From an uncultured Halanaerobiales bacterium (GTDB taxonomy: Bacteria; Bacillota; Halanaerobiia; Halanaerobiales; M55B127), in contig CAJXKY010000003.1 of NCBI GenBank assembly GCA_913055675.1, positions 1 through 64,000 on the forward strand: DNA of 64,000 nucleotides, read 5' to 3'. The notes below the pieces were generated by a model. That model had not been told where the DNA came from, did not search any database, and saw only the letters and a list, made by a program, of their open reading frames with translations. Positions 33,092-42,198 of the stretch are shown here, one piece after another; positions within the stretch are counted from its first letter, which is position 1; each line of letters opens with the position of its first letter. The position numbers and the translations under genes are program-made.

Positions 33092-33685
33092 ATGCGATTT
33101 GCAATTATAGGTGGTACATTTAATCCGGTCCATCTAGGACATTTAATATGTGCTGAACAAGCCTATCTGGAATTTAATCTGGATAAGGTTATTTTTATGC
33201 CAGCAGGTAAACCACCACATAAAGAAGAAGATGAAATTAACAGTCCTGAACATAGATTAAATATGCTTAAATTAGCTGTAGATGATAATAACCATTTTGA
33301 AATCTCAGATTGGGAGTTAAAAAAGAAAGGAAAGTCCTATACTGCTCGTACTATAGTTCATTTTAAAGAAAAACACCAAGTAGATAAAGTTAATCTAATT
33401 ATAGGAACTGATTCATTGTCAGAGATTTTTAATTGGTATAAACCAGAATATATTCTGGATAATTCTAATTTAATAGTTGCTAAAAGAGCTGATTATTCTT
33501 TTACTAATATTATGAAAGACCAAAGACTAAGAAAATATGAAAATAATGTAAATATACTTAATAATTCCTTAATAGAAATTTCTTCTACAATGATAAGAAA
33601 TTATGTTAGAGAAGGAAAGTCAATAAAGTATTTAACTCCTGAAGAAGTAATTAAATATATAAAATCAAATAACTTATATAAATAG
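33092..33685 (+). CDS. nadD: Nicotinate-nucleotide adenylyltransferase
   Basis: NadD joins nicotinate mononucleotide and ATP to make deamido-NAD. The product (197 residues from ATG 33092) starts MRFAIIGGTFNPVHLGHL, the nucleotidyltransferase GGTFNPxHxGH motif, and has ISSTMIRN, the SSTxIR motif, near residue 168. ATG 33092 follows GGAAGGTGGG; the upstream extension of the frame to 33035 lies inside the promoter and is rejected. First gene of nadD-yqeK-lcp-rsfS. Confidence 0.96.
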   Translation: MRFAIIGGTFNPVHLGHLICAEQAYLEFNLDKVIFMPAGKPPHKEEDEINSPEHRLNMLKLAVDDNNHFEISDWELKKKGKSYTARTIVHFKEKHQVDKVNLIIGTDSLSEIFNWYKPEYILDNSNLIVAKRADYSFTNIMKDQRLRKYENNVNILNNSLIEISSTMIRNYVREGKSIKYLTPEEVIKYIKSNNLYK

Positions 33686-33694
33686 GTGAACTGC

Positions 33695-34261
33695 ATGAAG
33701 GATATAAAGAGCATAAAAAAAGAATTAAATAGCAAAAATGATTTTAGAAAAAAGCATACAGAAGCAGTAGTTAAAGTTGCTGTTAATATGGCTAAAAGGT
33801 ATGAAATTGATATTACGAAAGTTAGAATTGCTGCTTTACTTCATGATTATGCAAGAAATTTTAGTAATAAGGAACTAATAAAAATAGTAAAAAATAATAA
33901 TATAGAAATAGATGATTGGGAAAAAGAGTTACCAAACTTATTACACTCTCCAGTAGGAGCTTTTTTGGCAAAAAAAGAATTTAAAATCGAGGACAAAGAA
34001 ATACTAAATGCAATTAGATATCATACTATTGGACGGCCAGACATGAGTCTTATCGAAAAGATTATATTTATTGCAGATATTATTGAACCTAATAGAGATT
34101 TTCCTGGGGTAAATTTAATAAGAGAAAAAGTTAAAGTAGATATAGATAAAGCTGTTATACTTGTTTGTGATTTTACAATAAAGTATAATATAGAGCGCCG
34201 AAGAATAATACATCCTAATACTCTATTAACCAGGAATAAGTTGTTGAAGGGAGAATATTAA
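33695..34261 (+). CDS. yqeK: YqeK-type HD-domain hydrolase (Ap4A hydrolase)
   Basis: An HD-superfamily protein of 188 residues. Metal-binding motifs are H (in KKHTEAVVKV), HD (LLHDYARN, near residue 54) and the distal IADIIEPNR, as in YqeK. Family members cleave diadenosine tetraphosphate symmetrically. GTG 33686 directly abuts the nadD stop, but AGGTGA positions ATG 33695 better. It is the usual partner downstream of nadD. Confidence 0.92.
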   Translation: MKDIKSIKKELNSKNDFRKKHTEAVVKVAVNMAKRYEIDITKVRIAALLHDYARNFSNKELIKIVKNNNIEIDDWEKELPNLLHSPVGAFLAKKEFKIEDKEILNAIRYHTIGRPDMSLIEKIIFIADIIEPNRDFPGVNLIREKVKVDIDKAVILVCDFTIKYNIERRRIIHPNTLLTRNKLLKGEY

Positions 34262-35440
34262 ATGCTTGAAAAGATGGAATGGTCAAAATTGAAGACAATT
34301 GCTTTAATATTATTGATAATTATTATATCATTATCTTTATATATTTTTTTAAACGATAATTTTAGCCTTTTAAATTTGAATCCATTTAGAAAGTCCAAAT
34401 TAAATGTTTTAGTTGCTGGGTATGATTCTTCAATAAATGGGCCACCTCGAGCTGATACAATAATAGTGGCCAGCATAAACCTAAACACAAATAAGATTGG
34501 ATTATTATTTATTCCACGGGATACAAGAGTAAAAGTAAATGGACATGGTTATAATAAAATAAATTCTGCTCACGCTTATGGAGGAATAGAACTTTTAAAT
34601 GAAACTGTTGAGGACTTTTTAAATATTAAGTTAGATTATTATCTAGAAACAGATTTTAAAGGTTTTGAAGAAATCATTGATCAAATGGGTGGAATAAATA
34701 TTCATATTAATAAACGACTTAGGTATGTTGATAAGGCAGGAGGAGTAAATATTAATTTACCTCCTGGAGATGTACATTTAGATGGCGAAAAAGCTTTACA
34801 GTATGTAAGGTATAGAGGAGATAAATTAGGTGATATTGGTAGAGTATCACGACAACAAAAATTTATAGAAGCTTTAATGAAAAAAGCAACTTCACCAAAT
34901 ATAATATTAAATTTACCTTCTATTTATAATGAAGTTATGGATTCTGTAAATACAAATATTCCAATTAAAGATATAACTCCTTTTGTAAAATTAGCCAAAA
35001 ACGCTAATTTAAATAATCTAAAAACTGAAATGGTACCCGGGAGACCGGAGTATATTAAAGGAATAAGTTATTGGATTGCTGATGGAGATGGCTTAGAAAT
35101 TATGGTAAATAACTTAATAAGAAGTAAAGAGTATATACAAAATAATCAATATCATATTACAATTTTAAATGGAAACGGCATATCAGGTTTAGCTAGTGAA
35201 GTTGGTGAAGAGTTAGAAAAATATGGTTTTAATATAAAGGATATAAGTAATGCAGACAATTTCAATTATGAAGAGACTTTGATTTATTATAAATCTGGTA
35301 ATAAAGATACTGCGGAAGGATTAAAAGAAGTTTTAGGTGGTAAACTAGAGCAACATGAAGATATAAAAGTTGACTTTCAGGTAATATTGGGTGAAAACTT
35401 TACTAATAATGTAATAGCAAAAAAGGAGGAACAAAATTAA
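34262..35440 (+). CDS. LytR-CpsA-Psr (LCP) family protein with LytR_C domain
   Basis: LCP proteins transfer polyprenyl-linked glycopolymers to peptidoglycan at the outer face of the membrane. The 392-residue product has one N-terminal membrane helix (about 11-31), an LCP catalytic domain (about 50-210) with PRADTIIVA, IPRDTRV and the later RYRGDKLGDIGRVSRQQ segment, and a C-terminal LytR_C domain (about 298-385). The start abuts the yqeK stop and follows AAGGGAG. This location between yqeK and rsfS is standard in Firmicutes. Which glycopolymer it handles is unknown. Confidence 0.93.
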   Translation: MLEKMEWSKLKTIALILLIIIISLSLYIFLNDNFSLLNLNPFRKSKLNVLVAGYDSSINGPPRADTIIVASINLNTNKIGLLFIPRDTRVKVNGHGYNKINSAHAYGGIELLNETVEDFLNIKLDYYLETDFKGFEEIIDQMGGINIHINKRLRYVDKAGGVNINLPPGDVHLDGEKALQYVRYRGDKLGDIGRVSRQQKFIEALMKKATSPNIILNLPSIYNEVMDSVNTNIPIKDITPFVKLAKNANLNNLKTEMVPGRPEYIKGISYWIADGDGLEIMVNNLIRSKEYIQNNQYHITILNGNGISGLASEVGEELEKYGFNIKDISNADNFNYEETLIYYKSGNKDTAEGLKEVLGGKLEQHEDIKVDFQVILGENFTNNVIAKKEEQN

Positions 35441-35802
35441 TGTCAGAAGACAAGTATAAGCAAATAGCTGAACTAGCAGCAGAGGCAGCCGATGATAAAA
35501 AGGCTTTTGATATAGAAATATTAGATGTAAAAGGCCTAACTATAATAGCAGATTATTTTGTTTTATGTTCTGGGAATACAGATAAACAAGTTCAAGCGAT
35601 CGCTAGAGCAGTTGAAGAAAAATTGGATGAAGAAGGTATTTATCCAAAACAGATTGCAGGCAAAGATAATGGACGTTGGATTCTTATGGATTATGCAGAT
35701 ATCATTATACATGTATTTCATAAGAGAGAGCGTGAGTATTATGACCTTGATAGACTTTGGGCAGATGCTCAAAAGATTTTGAAAAAAGAAGAAACTTCTT
35801 GA
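35440..35802 (+). CDS. rsfS: Ribosomal silencing factor RsfS
   Basis: A 120-residue RsfS/Iojap protein that binds L14 on the 50S subunit and blocks subunit joining in starvation. Family segments include KAFDIEILDVKGLTIIADYFVL, SGNTDKQVQAIA, GRWILMDYADIIIHVF and YYDLDRLW. The start overlaps the lcp stop by one base, after AAGGAGGA. The -35 box of the next promoter overlaps its stop codon. Confidence 0.96.
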   Translation: MSEDKYKQIAELAAEAADDKKAFDIEILDVKGLTIIADYFVLCSGNTDKQVQAIARAVEEKLDEEGIYPKQIAGKDNGRWILMDYADIIIHVFHKREREYYDLDRLWADAQKILKKEETS

Positions 35803-35827
35803 CTTTAACAGTATAAATTAATATAAT
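35799..35827 (+). promoter_or_regulatory. Promoter of the leuS T-box transcript
   Basis: TTGACT (35799-35804) and TATAAT (35822-35827), spacing 17. The -35 box overlaps the rsfS stop codon. Transcription would start near 35834 at the beginning of the T-box leader. Confidence 0.88.
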
Positions 35828-35835
35828 TTTTACTA

Positions 35836-36080
35836 AGACAAATAATGTTAGGGAACTGTGAAGGAAAATAGTAGATATTATACAATTAAAAAAGAGAGTT
35901 GCTGGTAGCTGTAAAGCAATATTGTAGAATATTGAACTCGTTCTGGAGTCCATACTGTTGAACTTTTTAATTAGACAGTATCGTAATAAAGGCGTTAACT
36001 TTTTAAGTGGATTATTACTATCTATTAGGGTGGTACCACGGGTAAACAACTCGTCCCTTGACCGGGAGGGGTTTTTTTAT
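35836..36080 (+). promoter_or_regulatory. T-box leader, leucine (CUC specifier)
   Basis: A classical T-box leader. Stem I has the AGAGAGTTGCTGGTAGCTG block (35892-35910) and the specifier region GAACTC, with CTC (Leu) at 35937-35939. The T-box core AGGGTGGTACCACGGG lies at 36027-36042. A terminator (CTCGTCCC against GGGAGGGG, then seven T) follows at about 36050-36078. Uncharged tRNA-Leu would stabilise the antiterminator and switch on leuS. Confidence 0.95.
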
Positions 36081-36112
36081 TTTTAAATTATTTATTTAAG
36101 GAGGAGTGCGAA

Positions 36113-38611
36113 ATGCAGAATCATTATGATTTTGAAAAGTTTGAAAAAAAATGGCAGAAGGATTGGGATGATAAAACACTTTATAAGGCAAAAAACAAAG
36201 ATGAAAAGGATAACTACTATGTTTTAGAGATGTTCCCCTATCCCTCAGGAAAATTACATATGGGACATGTGAGAGTATATTCTATAGGGGATGTTATAGC
36301 ACGATTTAAGAGAATGGAAGGATTTAATGTCCTTCACCCTATGGGATGGGATGCATTTGGCTTACCAGCTGAAAACGCAGCTATAAAACATGGTAACATT
36401 CATCCCAGAGAGTGGACCTGGGAAAATATTGAAAGTATGAAAGAACAAATGAAGGCCATGGGACTAAGTTATGATTGGGATCGTGAAGTTGCGACAGCAG
36501 ATCCTGATTACTATAAATGGACTCAATGGTTTTTCATAAAAATGTATGAAAATGATCTTGCATATAAAAAAGAACAGCCTGTCAATTGGTGTCCAAGCTG
36601 TGATACAGTTTTAGCTAATGAACAGGTTGTAAATAATCGCTGTGAGCGTTGTGATACATTAGTAGAACAAAAAGAGTTAGAACAGTGGTTTTTAAAGATA
36701 ACAGAATATGCAGATGAATTATTAGAAGGTCATGAGGAACTTGATTGGCCGGAAAGAGTAAAAACAATGCAGAAAAATTGGATTGGCAGAAGTGAAGGAA
36801 TGAGTATTAATTTTCCAGTTCAAGAAATTGATAAAGAGTTAGAAGTATTTACAACTCGACCTGATACTATCTATGGGGCTACCTATATGGTGTTGTCTCC
36901 AGAACATCCTTATGTAGATGAATTGATAACTGATAAAGAAAATGAGGATGAAATTAGAGATTTTATAAACAGGGTAAAAAATCAAGAAGATATGGAAAGA
37001 ACTTCACCAGAAACTGAAAAAGAAGGAATATATACAGGCAGTTATGCTACTAATCCAATGACCGGTGAAGAGATTCCAATTCTAATTGCTAATTATGTCT
37101 TAATGGAATATGGTACCGGTGCTATTATGGCTGTACCAGCTCATGACCAACGTGATTTTGATTTTGCAAAAAAATATGATCTTCCTATAAAAGCAGTTAT
37201 TCAACCCCATGATAAAAAAGAAAAACTTGATGGCTCAAATATGAAAGAAGCATATAGTGAAGATGGGTATCTAATAAATTCAGAGAAATATAATGGATTA
37301 AATGTTGAGGAAGCTTTTGATAAATTTGCTAATGTAATGGAAGAAAAAAATATTGGTAAAAGAGAGACTAATTATAGGTTAAGAGACTGGTTAATCTCTA
37401 GACAAAGATATTGGGGTGCTCCAATTCCAATTGTGTATTGTGACCAATGTGGAACTGTTCCTGTAGATGAAGAAGATTTACCTGTATTACTTCCAGATGA
37501 TGTTGAATTTTCAGCAACGGGTATTTCTCCATTAGCTAAAGCTGAAGACTTTGTTAATACTAAATGTCCAAAATGTGGTGGAGATGCTAAAAGAGAGATT
37601 GATACAATGGATACCTTTGTTGATTCTTCATGGTATTTCTTAAGATATATGGATTCCAATAATCAAAAACTTCCATTTTCAAACGAAAGTGCTCAAGATT
37701 GGTTCCCAGTTGATCAATATATAGGAGGAATAGAACATGCAATTTTACACCTCCTTTACGCAAGATTTTTTACAAAGGTAATTAGAGACCTTGATCTATT
37801 GGACGAGGGAGAACCATTTACTAAATGGTTAGCACAGGGCATGGTTCTTAAAGATGGAGATAAGATGTCAAAATCAAAAGGTAATGTAGTAGATCCAAGC
37901 CGAATTCTTGATGAATATGGTGCAGATACTGCAAGGTTGTTTATACTTTTTGCTTCTCCCCCTGAAAAAGATTTAGAATGGAGTGAAGCCGGAGTAGAAG
38001 GAGCGAATAGATTCCTAAACCGAGTATGGAGATTTATCGCTGAAAATATTGATGATATAAAAGATGTTGATGTTAGCAAGATTAATCTTGCCCAATCAAA
38101 TTTAAATGAAGATGAAAAAGAACTTCATAGAAAGCTTCATGAAACTATACAAAAAGTTACTGAAGATGTTTCGGAAAGATTAAATTTTAATACAGCTATA
38201 AGTGCTATAATGGAATTAGTAAATGAATTATATAGTTATCTTGTAGATAACAAAAAGCAACTTAATGAAGAGCTTCTTGCCTTTGTTACTGAAAAAACGC
38301 TATTAATGTTGGCCCCGTTTGCTCCTCATATGACCGAAGAACTATGGCATAAAATTGGACATAAGAGTAGTATACACAGAGCTGATTGGCCTGAATTTGA
38401 GGAAGAAGCGGCTAAAAAAGATGAAATAACAATAGTAATCCAGATCAATGGTAAGGTAAGAGATAGAGTAGATGTTGATGCTAATATTTCAGAAGATGCA
38501 TTGAAAGAGAAAGTATTTAAACAAGATAAAGTTCAAAAATATACGGAAGACAAAGAAGTTGCAAAAACAATAGTAATTCCTAAAAAACTAGTTAATATTG
38601 TTGTGAAATAA
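36113..38611 (+). CDS. leuS: Leucyl-tRNA synthetase
   Basis: An 832-residue class I aminoacyl-tRNA synthetase, normal bacterial length. HIGH motif is HMGH in [16 protein letters not shown] (near residue 48), KMSKS in [10 protein letters not shown] (near residue 583). A zinc-knuckle CPSC...CERC is near residue 160 and a second CDQC...CPKC near 445. The CP1 editing domain with [21 protein letters not shown] lies between. The C-terminal anticodon-binding and tail domains are complete. Strong AAGGAGGAG ribosome binding site. Regulated by the T-box leader upstream. Confidence 0.98.
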   Translation: MQNHYDFEKFEKKWQKDWDDKTLYKAKNKDEKDNYYVLEMFPYPSGKLHMGHVRVYSIGDVIARFKRMEGFNVLHPMGWDAFGLPAENAAIKHGNIHPREWTWENIESMKEQMKAMGLSYDWDREVATADPDYYKWTQWFFIKMYENDLAYKKEQPVNWCPSCDTVLANEQVVNNRCERCDTLVEQKELEQWFLKITEYADELLEGHEELDWPERVKTMQKNWIGRSEGMSINFPVQEIDKELEVFTTRPDTIYGATYMVLSPEHPYVDELITDKENEDEIRDFINRVKNQEDMERTSPETEKEGIYTGSYATNPMTGEEIPILIANYVLMEYGTGAIMAVPAHDQRDFDFAKKYDLPIKAVIQPHDKKEKLDGSNMKEAYSEDGYLINSEKYNGLNVEEAFDKFANVMEEKNIGKRETNYRLRDWLISRQRYWGAPIPIVYCDQCGTVPVDEEDLPVLLPDDVEFSATGISPLAKAEDFVNTKCPKCGGDAKREIDTMDTFVDSSWYFLRYMDSNNQKLPFSNESAQDWFPVDQYIGGIEHAILHLLYARFFTKVIRDLDLLDEGEPFTKWLAQGMVLKDGDKMSKSKGNVVDPSRILDEYGADTARLFILFASPPEKDLEWSEAGVEGANRFLNRVWRFIAENIDDIKDVDVSKINLAQSNLNEDEKELHRKLHETIQKVTEDVSERLNFNTAISAIMELVNELYSYLVDNKKQLNEELLAFVTEKTLLMLAPFAPHMTEELWHKIGHKSSIHRADWPEFEEEAAKKDEITIVIQINGKVRDRVDVDANISEDALKEKVFKQDKVQKYTEDKEVAKTIVIPKKLVNIVVK

Positions 38612-38631
38612 AGAATTAATGAATTTAACTA

Positions 38632-38660
38632 AACCCCTGTTTTAATAGCAGGGGTTTTTT
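38632..38660 (+). terminator. leuS terminator
   Basis: AACCCCTG (38632-38639) pairs with CAGGGGTT (38649-38656), followed by a T run. Confidence 0.92.
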
Positions 38661-38699
38661 GATATAATGAAATAAATAATAAGTGAAGGCTTACTAATA

Positions 38700-38906
38700 G
38701 TGAAAGAATTTGAATGTGTAAAATGTGGGCGTAAAGATTATAAGAAGTCTGAACTTAGAACTACTGGAGGAAAATTATCCAAAATATTTGATGTACAAAA
38801 CAAGAAATTTGTGGCAATAAGTTGCAGTAATTGTGGATACACAGAGTTATATAGAATGGATGATAGTGGAATGTTAAGTAACATTTTTGATTTTTTAACC
38901 AATTAA
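38700..38906 (+). CDS. Zinc-ribbon protein (DUF2082-like)
   Basis: A 68-residue protein made of one zinc ribbon: CVKCGRKD near the N terminus and CSNCGYTELY near residue 42. The GG linker and the final SNIFDFLTN resemble the small nucleic-acid-binding zinc-ribbon group. The start codon is GTG at 38700, with AGTGAAGG upstream. Function unknown; nine bases of gap separate it from the upstream end of the next gene's ribosome site, so it may head the 38.7-40.5 kb operon. Confidence 0.8.
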   Translation: MKEFECVKCGRKDYKKSELRTTGGKLSKIFDVQNKKFVAISCSNCGYTELYRMDDSGMLSNIFDFLTN

Positions 38907-38923
38907 ATTGAGGAGTGTTTAAT

Positions 38924-39766
38924 ATGTCAGGGATTGTATTTATGAAAACTAAGAATTTAGAAAAGGTATCTAATTTTTACCAACATAAGATTGGAATGAA
39001 ATTATGGCAAGACCAAGGAAAATGCAAGATATTTGAGAAAGGAAATCTTCAGTTAGGTTTTTGCCATGCCAATACAATTGATAATGAAGGTATAATAACT
39101 TTTTATTTCAAAGATAAAAAAGAGGTTGATAAGTTTTATGAAAAAATTTCAAATGATATAGAAATAACAAAAGAACCTCAAGAAAATGAGGACTTCGATA
39201 TTTATCAATTTTTTGCTAAAGATCCTGAAGGAAGAACTTTGGAATTTCAATCATTTTTACATAAATTAAATCCACATTTAACAGGTAAGGAGTTATTATT
39301 AAAAAGGAGAAGTTATCGAGATTTCGAGGATGAAGAAATATCAAAAGAAATTTTAAATAAAGTAATAGAGTTATCTAGATTTGCTCCAACCTCAATGAAT
39401 TCTCAATCATACTATTTTAAATTTATTACTGAAAAAGAATTAATTTGTGATTTAGCTTCAATCAGAAAGACCGCTTCGGAGCCTATTAAGAAAGCACCAA
39501 TGGCAGTTGCTATCTGTTCTGATAATGAACAGTCTAATAGATATAAACAAGATGCAGATATTGCTGCTTACCATTTTATGTTAGCTGCTAGACTATATGA
39601 CCTTGGTACATGTTGGATTGCGGATATGAATAGAGAAAGTATTAAAAGAAAATTAGATATTCCACTCGAACATTATATTGCAACAATTACTCCACTTGGT
39701 TTTATAAAAAATGAAATAGAAGCACCTGAAAGAAAACAAAGAGACAAATATATTAAAGATTTTTAG
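38924..39766 (+). CDS. VOC (glyoxalase-like) domain fused to a nitroreductase
   Basis: A 280-residue fusion. Residues 1-113 look like one VOC/glyoxalase unit (VFMKTKNLEKVSNFYQHKIGMKL at the start, KDPEGRTLEFQSF at the end). Residues 120-280 are a short FMN nitroreductase (RRSYRDFEDEEIS, SRFAPTSMNSQSYYFKFI, ADIAAYHFMLAARLYDLGTCWIA, ITPLGF). I choose ATG 38924 after GAGGAG over the GTG at 38915. Such short nitroreductases reduce quinones, flavins or nitro groups; the VOC part may bind a substrate or metal. It is followed after 10 bases by the RseC-like gene. Both halves recognised, combined role unknown. Confidence 0.83.
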   Translation: MSGIVFMKTKNLEKVSNFYQHKIGMKLWQDQGKCKIFEKGNLQLGFCHANTIDNEGIITFYFKDKKEVDKFYEKISNDIEITKEPQENEDFDIYQFFAKDPEGRTLEFQSFLHKLNPHLTGKELLLKRRSYRDFEDEEISKEILNKVIELSRFAPTSMNSQSYYFKFITEKELICDLASIRKTASEPIKKAPMAVAICSDNEQSNRYKQDADIAAYHFMLAARLYDLGTCWIADMNRESIKRKLDIPLEHYIATITPLGFIKNEIEAPERKQRDKYIKDF

Positions 39767-39776
39767 GAGTGTTATA

Positions 39777-40238
39777 ATGAAAGAAAAAGCATGTGTTGTA
39801 GATGTAAATGGTGATAAAGCTCAAGTCGTTGTAACCAGACATTCAGCCTGTAGTAAATGTAATGAGGACTGCATATTAGGGCTTGATGAATCACATGAAC
39901 AAGATGAAATATATGTAGAAGTGAAAAATGATAAAAATGTTGATGTAGGAGATATGGTTAATATTGAACTTAAAGATAGTTCTTTGGTTCTGGGCTCTTT
40001 ATTGATTTATTTAGTACCTCTTTTGTTTTTTGTGATAGGTTATTTTGTGGGTTCCAATTTATCATTTTTAGTTGGTAGTATTTCGCCAGAACTATCTGGT
40101 ATAATTTTTTCATTCATATTTTTATACGTTTCATATCTTTTTACAAAAAGAGTAGATAAAAAATTATCAGGAAATAAGAAGTTTCAATCCGAAATAACAG
40201 GAATTGTATCGAAAAATAATAAAGTAGGAGTTGATTAA
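39777..40238 (+). CDS. RseC/SoxR-reducing system family membrane protein
   Basis: A 153-residue protein of the RseC family. The cytoplasmic N-terminal domain has the cysteine cluster CSKCNEDCILG (near residue 25), a candidate Fe-S or redox site. Two adjacent membrane helices follow (about residues 73-93 and 99-121), then a charged tail. In other bacteria RseC-type proteins work beside Rnf complexes to re-reduce SoxR; in Firmicutes they occur near electron-transfer genes with unproven roles. The next gene's ATG abuts its stop. Confidence 0.85.
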   Translation: MKEKACVVDVNGDKAQVVVTRHSACSKCNEDCILGLDESHEQDEIYVEVKNDKNVDVGDMVNIELKDSSLVLGSLLIYLVPLLFFVIGYFVGSNLSFLVGSISPELSGIIFSFIFLYVSYLFTKRVDKKLSGNKKFQSEITGIVSKNNKVGVD

Positions 40239-40511
40239 ATGAATTCAATTTCTGAAGAAGAAAAAAAGGACCTTTTAGTAAGATTAAATAGAATCGAGGG
40301 ACAAACCCGAGGAGTAAAGAATATGATCGAAAATGATAAATATTGTGTTGATATACTAACACAAATAGTCGCTGTAAGAGGTGCTCTTAAGAAGGTTGCT
40401 TTAAATGTTTTACAGGAGCATATTAATGGGTGTGTGCAAAGTTCACTCCAAAATGATGACGAAGAAATAATAGATGAATTATTAAATGTAATAAATCGGT
40501 TTGTAGATTAA
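40239..40511 (+). CDS. CsoR/RcnR-type metal-sensing repressor (DUF156)
   Basis: A 90-residue all-helical repressor of the CsoR/RcnR/FrmR/CstR family. It has LLVRLNRIEGQTRGVKNMIE (DNA-contact helix) and the sensor residues Cys in KYCVDIL, His and Cys in HINGCVQ. This C-H-C set is the Cu(I)-binding signature of CsoR, rather than the two-Cys CstR or His-rich RcnR forms. It abuts the RseC-like gene, so the target may be its own operon. No copper exporter is present nearby, so the metal is unproven. Confidence 0.87.
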   Translation: MNSISEEEKKDLLVRLNRIEGQTRGVKNMIENDKYCVDILTQIVAVRGALKKVALNVLQEHINGCVQSSLQNDDEEIIDELLNVINRFVD

Positions 40512-40625
40512 TTTTTATAAGTAGGATTCTTTATAAAAATATTTAATTTGCAGAGACAATTAAATTTATTAAAAAAAAATTAATACGGATTGTTCCTAAA
40601 TTATAAGTGGTTATTAGCTTTTCCA

Positions 40626-40652
40626 AACAGGAGTTCACCTCCTGTTTTTTCT
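40626..40652 (+). terminator. Terminator after the csoR-like gene
   Basis: AACAGGAG (40626-40633) pairs with CTCCTGTT (40639-40646) around TTCAC, followed by T. It separates the redox/metal cluster from the replication-like module. Confidence 0.9.
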
Positions 40653-40796
40653 TTATAAAAAAGGGAAAAAGAATGTCATGTTGAATAAAAAATATACGCT
40701 AAAAAAATATGACGAAACTCTTAATTAATTTGATTGAATTACTATTATTAATATGTTATTATTACAGATGCTGTCTAAAAGTCAGGAGTGATTATA

Positions 40797-41426
40797 TTGC
40801 AGCATTCAAAGTATTTTAAGGTGCCTAAAGTCGTTTTTAAAGATGAAAAAATTGATTTAAAAGAGTTTTATTTATTGGTGAAATTATTTTCTGAAGTTGA
40901 TCAGTCAAGACTAATAACTAAAGATAAATGGAAAATTAAAAAATCAATTTTTGATAACAATATAAATCTTATGGAGTCGTTAATCGGTAAAAACTGGTTG
41001 ATTAAAGAAGAAAATAATTTATATCTATCAATTCCAAATGAACTCCAGACAGAAGTTAATGACCGTGATTACAAAGAAGCCGGTTCAAAAATTGCTGCAA
41101 AGTGGGATCAATATTTTGGTACATTGAATTTAACACCAACATTTCTACAAAAATTGCTTTCTTTTATGGAAGATGGTATTACTGAAGAGGTAATAATTGA
41201 AGTAATAAAGATTAGTGCGAAAAAAACACAGGGAAATCCCACGAATTATATTATATCTTTATTAAGAGATTATTTAAATAGATCTATATATACTATTCAT
41301 GATTTTAAAGAAGAAAAACAAAGGATGGAAGAATATGAAAAAAGACTTCAAGAAATTAATCGAAAAAAAGAAAAAAGAGATGAAGAAGAAACCCTCGAAG
41401 ACTTCTATAAAAAAGGATACAGATAA
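40797..41426 (+). CDS. DnaD/DnaB_2-domain replication-like protein
   Basis: A 209-residue protein. The N-terminal part (1-90) looks like a winged helix, KYFKVPKVVFKDEKIDLKEF onward. The C-terminal part has a DnaD-like helical domain: ITEEVIIEVIKISAKKTQGNPTNYIISLLRDYLNRSI (about 120-160), with the family's N-x-x-Y-I pattern. A charged tail ends in FYKKGYR. The start is TTG 40797 at 8 bases from AGGAG; the GTG at 40788 lies inside the ribosome site. It is followed in an overlapping frame by a helicase-loader-like ATPase, so the two likely load the replicative helicase. Whether it is the cell's main DnaD or an acquired copy is uncertain. Confidence 0.75.
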   Translation: MQHSKYFKVPKVVFKDEKIDLKEFYLLVKLFSEVDQSRLITKDKWKIKKSIFDNNINLMESLIGKNWLIKEENNLYLSIPNELQTEVNDRDYKEAGSKIAAKWDQYFGTLNLTPTFLQKLLSFMEDGITEEVIIEVIKISAKKTQGNPTNYIISLLRDYLNRSIYTIHDFKEEKQRMEEYEKRLQEINRKKEKRDEEETLEDFYKKGYR

Positions 41427-42180
41427 ATATATTTCAACTAAAGAAGCAGTTAAAAAAATATATAATATTATTATAGAAAATAGTCATATACCTCCAAAAT
41501 TTAAAAATGCAAGTTTTGCAAGTTTTAATTATGATGTCTGTCCAAGGGAAAACATAAAAAAAATTAAAGCTATTAAAACTTATGCAGAAAACATTTTAAG
41601 TGCAATGGATGTTTCCCAATCTGTATATATTTATAGTAAATTTAATGGTTGTGGTAAAACTCATGTAGCTATTTCAGCATTGAAGACAGCTGCAAAAGAA
41701 TTTGCAAAGGAAATTTATAAGAAAAATCCAGATTACTATTCAAGAAGAGGAATTTCCTTAAATGATCATAATTGGAGACCTGTCTTTTTTATGAGTGAAG
41801 TTAATTATCTCTGGAAAAAGAGACAGTATAATTCAAAAGATGAAAATTTAGAACGAGAACTTGAAACAATTGAAAATGCAGTAATGAATTCTAAACTATT
41901 AGTAATAGATGATTTTTTAAGAGAAAGAGATACTGATTTTGTGTTTGGAAATTTAACAGCCTGGTTAAACCATAGATACGATTATAATAAGCCCGTCATA
42001 TTTACATCTAACAATGAATTTAAAATGTTAGCAAGAAATGATGAAAGTAATCCTTATTATAAAACCAAACAATTAAAGGCAGCAACATATTTAGCTTCAC
42101 GAATTAGTGAAATGACAAAAGGTTATCAATTTGTTTTTGCAAGTTCACCTGAAAAAGACTACAGGCAAAACAGTTATTAA
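41335..42180 (+). CDS. DnaI/DnaC-like helicase-loader AAA+ ATPase
   Basis: A protein of about 281 residues. A lysine-rich N terminus is followed by an AAA+ ATPase: Walker A region SKFNGCGKTHVA (near residue 103), Walker B LLVIDDFLRE (near residue 190), sensor TSNNE (near 225) and an Arg-containing ASRISEM (near 254). This order is typical of the DnaC/DnaI loaders that open the replicative helicase ring. I choose ATG 41335 after AAGGATGGAAG; its first 92 bases overlap the previous gene in another frame. An alternative ATG at 41380 would shorten the overlap but has a weak site. Unlike B. subtilis DnaI, no zinc-binding N-terminal domain is visible. Confidence 0.8.
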   Translation: MKKDFKKLIEKKKKEMKKKPSKTSIKKDTDKYISTKEAVKKIYNIIIENSHIPPKFKNASFASFNYDVCPRENIKKIKAIKTYAENILSAMDVSQSVYIYSKFNGCGKTHVAISALKTAAKEFAKEIYKKNPDYYSRRGISLNDHNWRPVFFMSEVNYLWKKRQYNSKDENLERELETIENAVMNSKLLVIDDFLRERDTDFVFGNLTAWLNHRYDYNKPVIFTSNNEFKMLARNDESNPYYKTKQLKAATYLASRISEMTKGYQFVFASSPEKDYRQNSY

Positions 42181-42198
42181 AGTGGGGGCGATTTAAGA

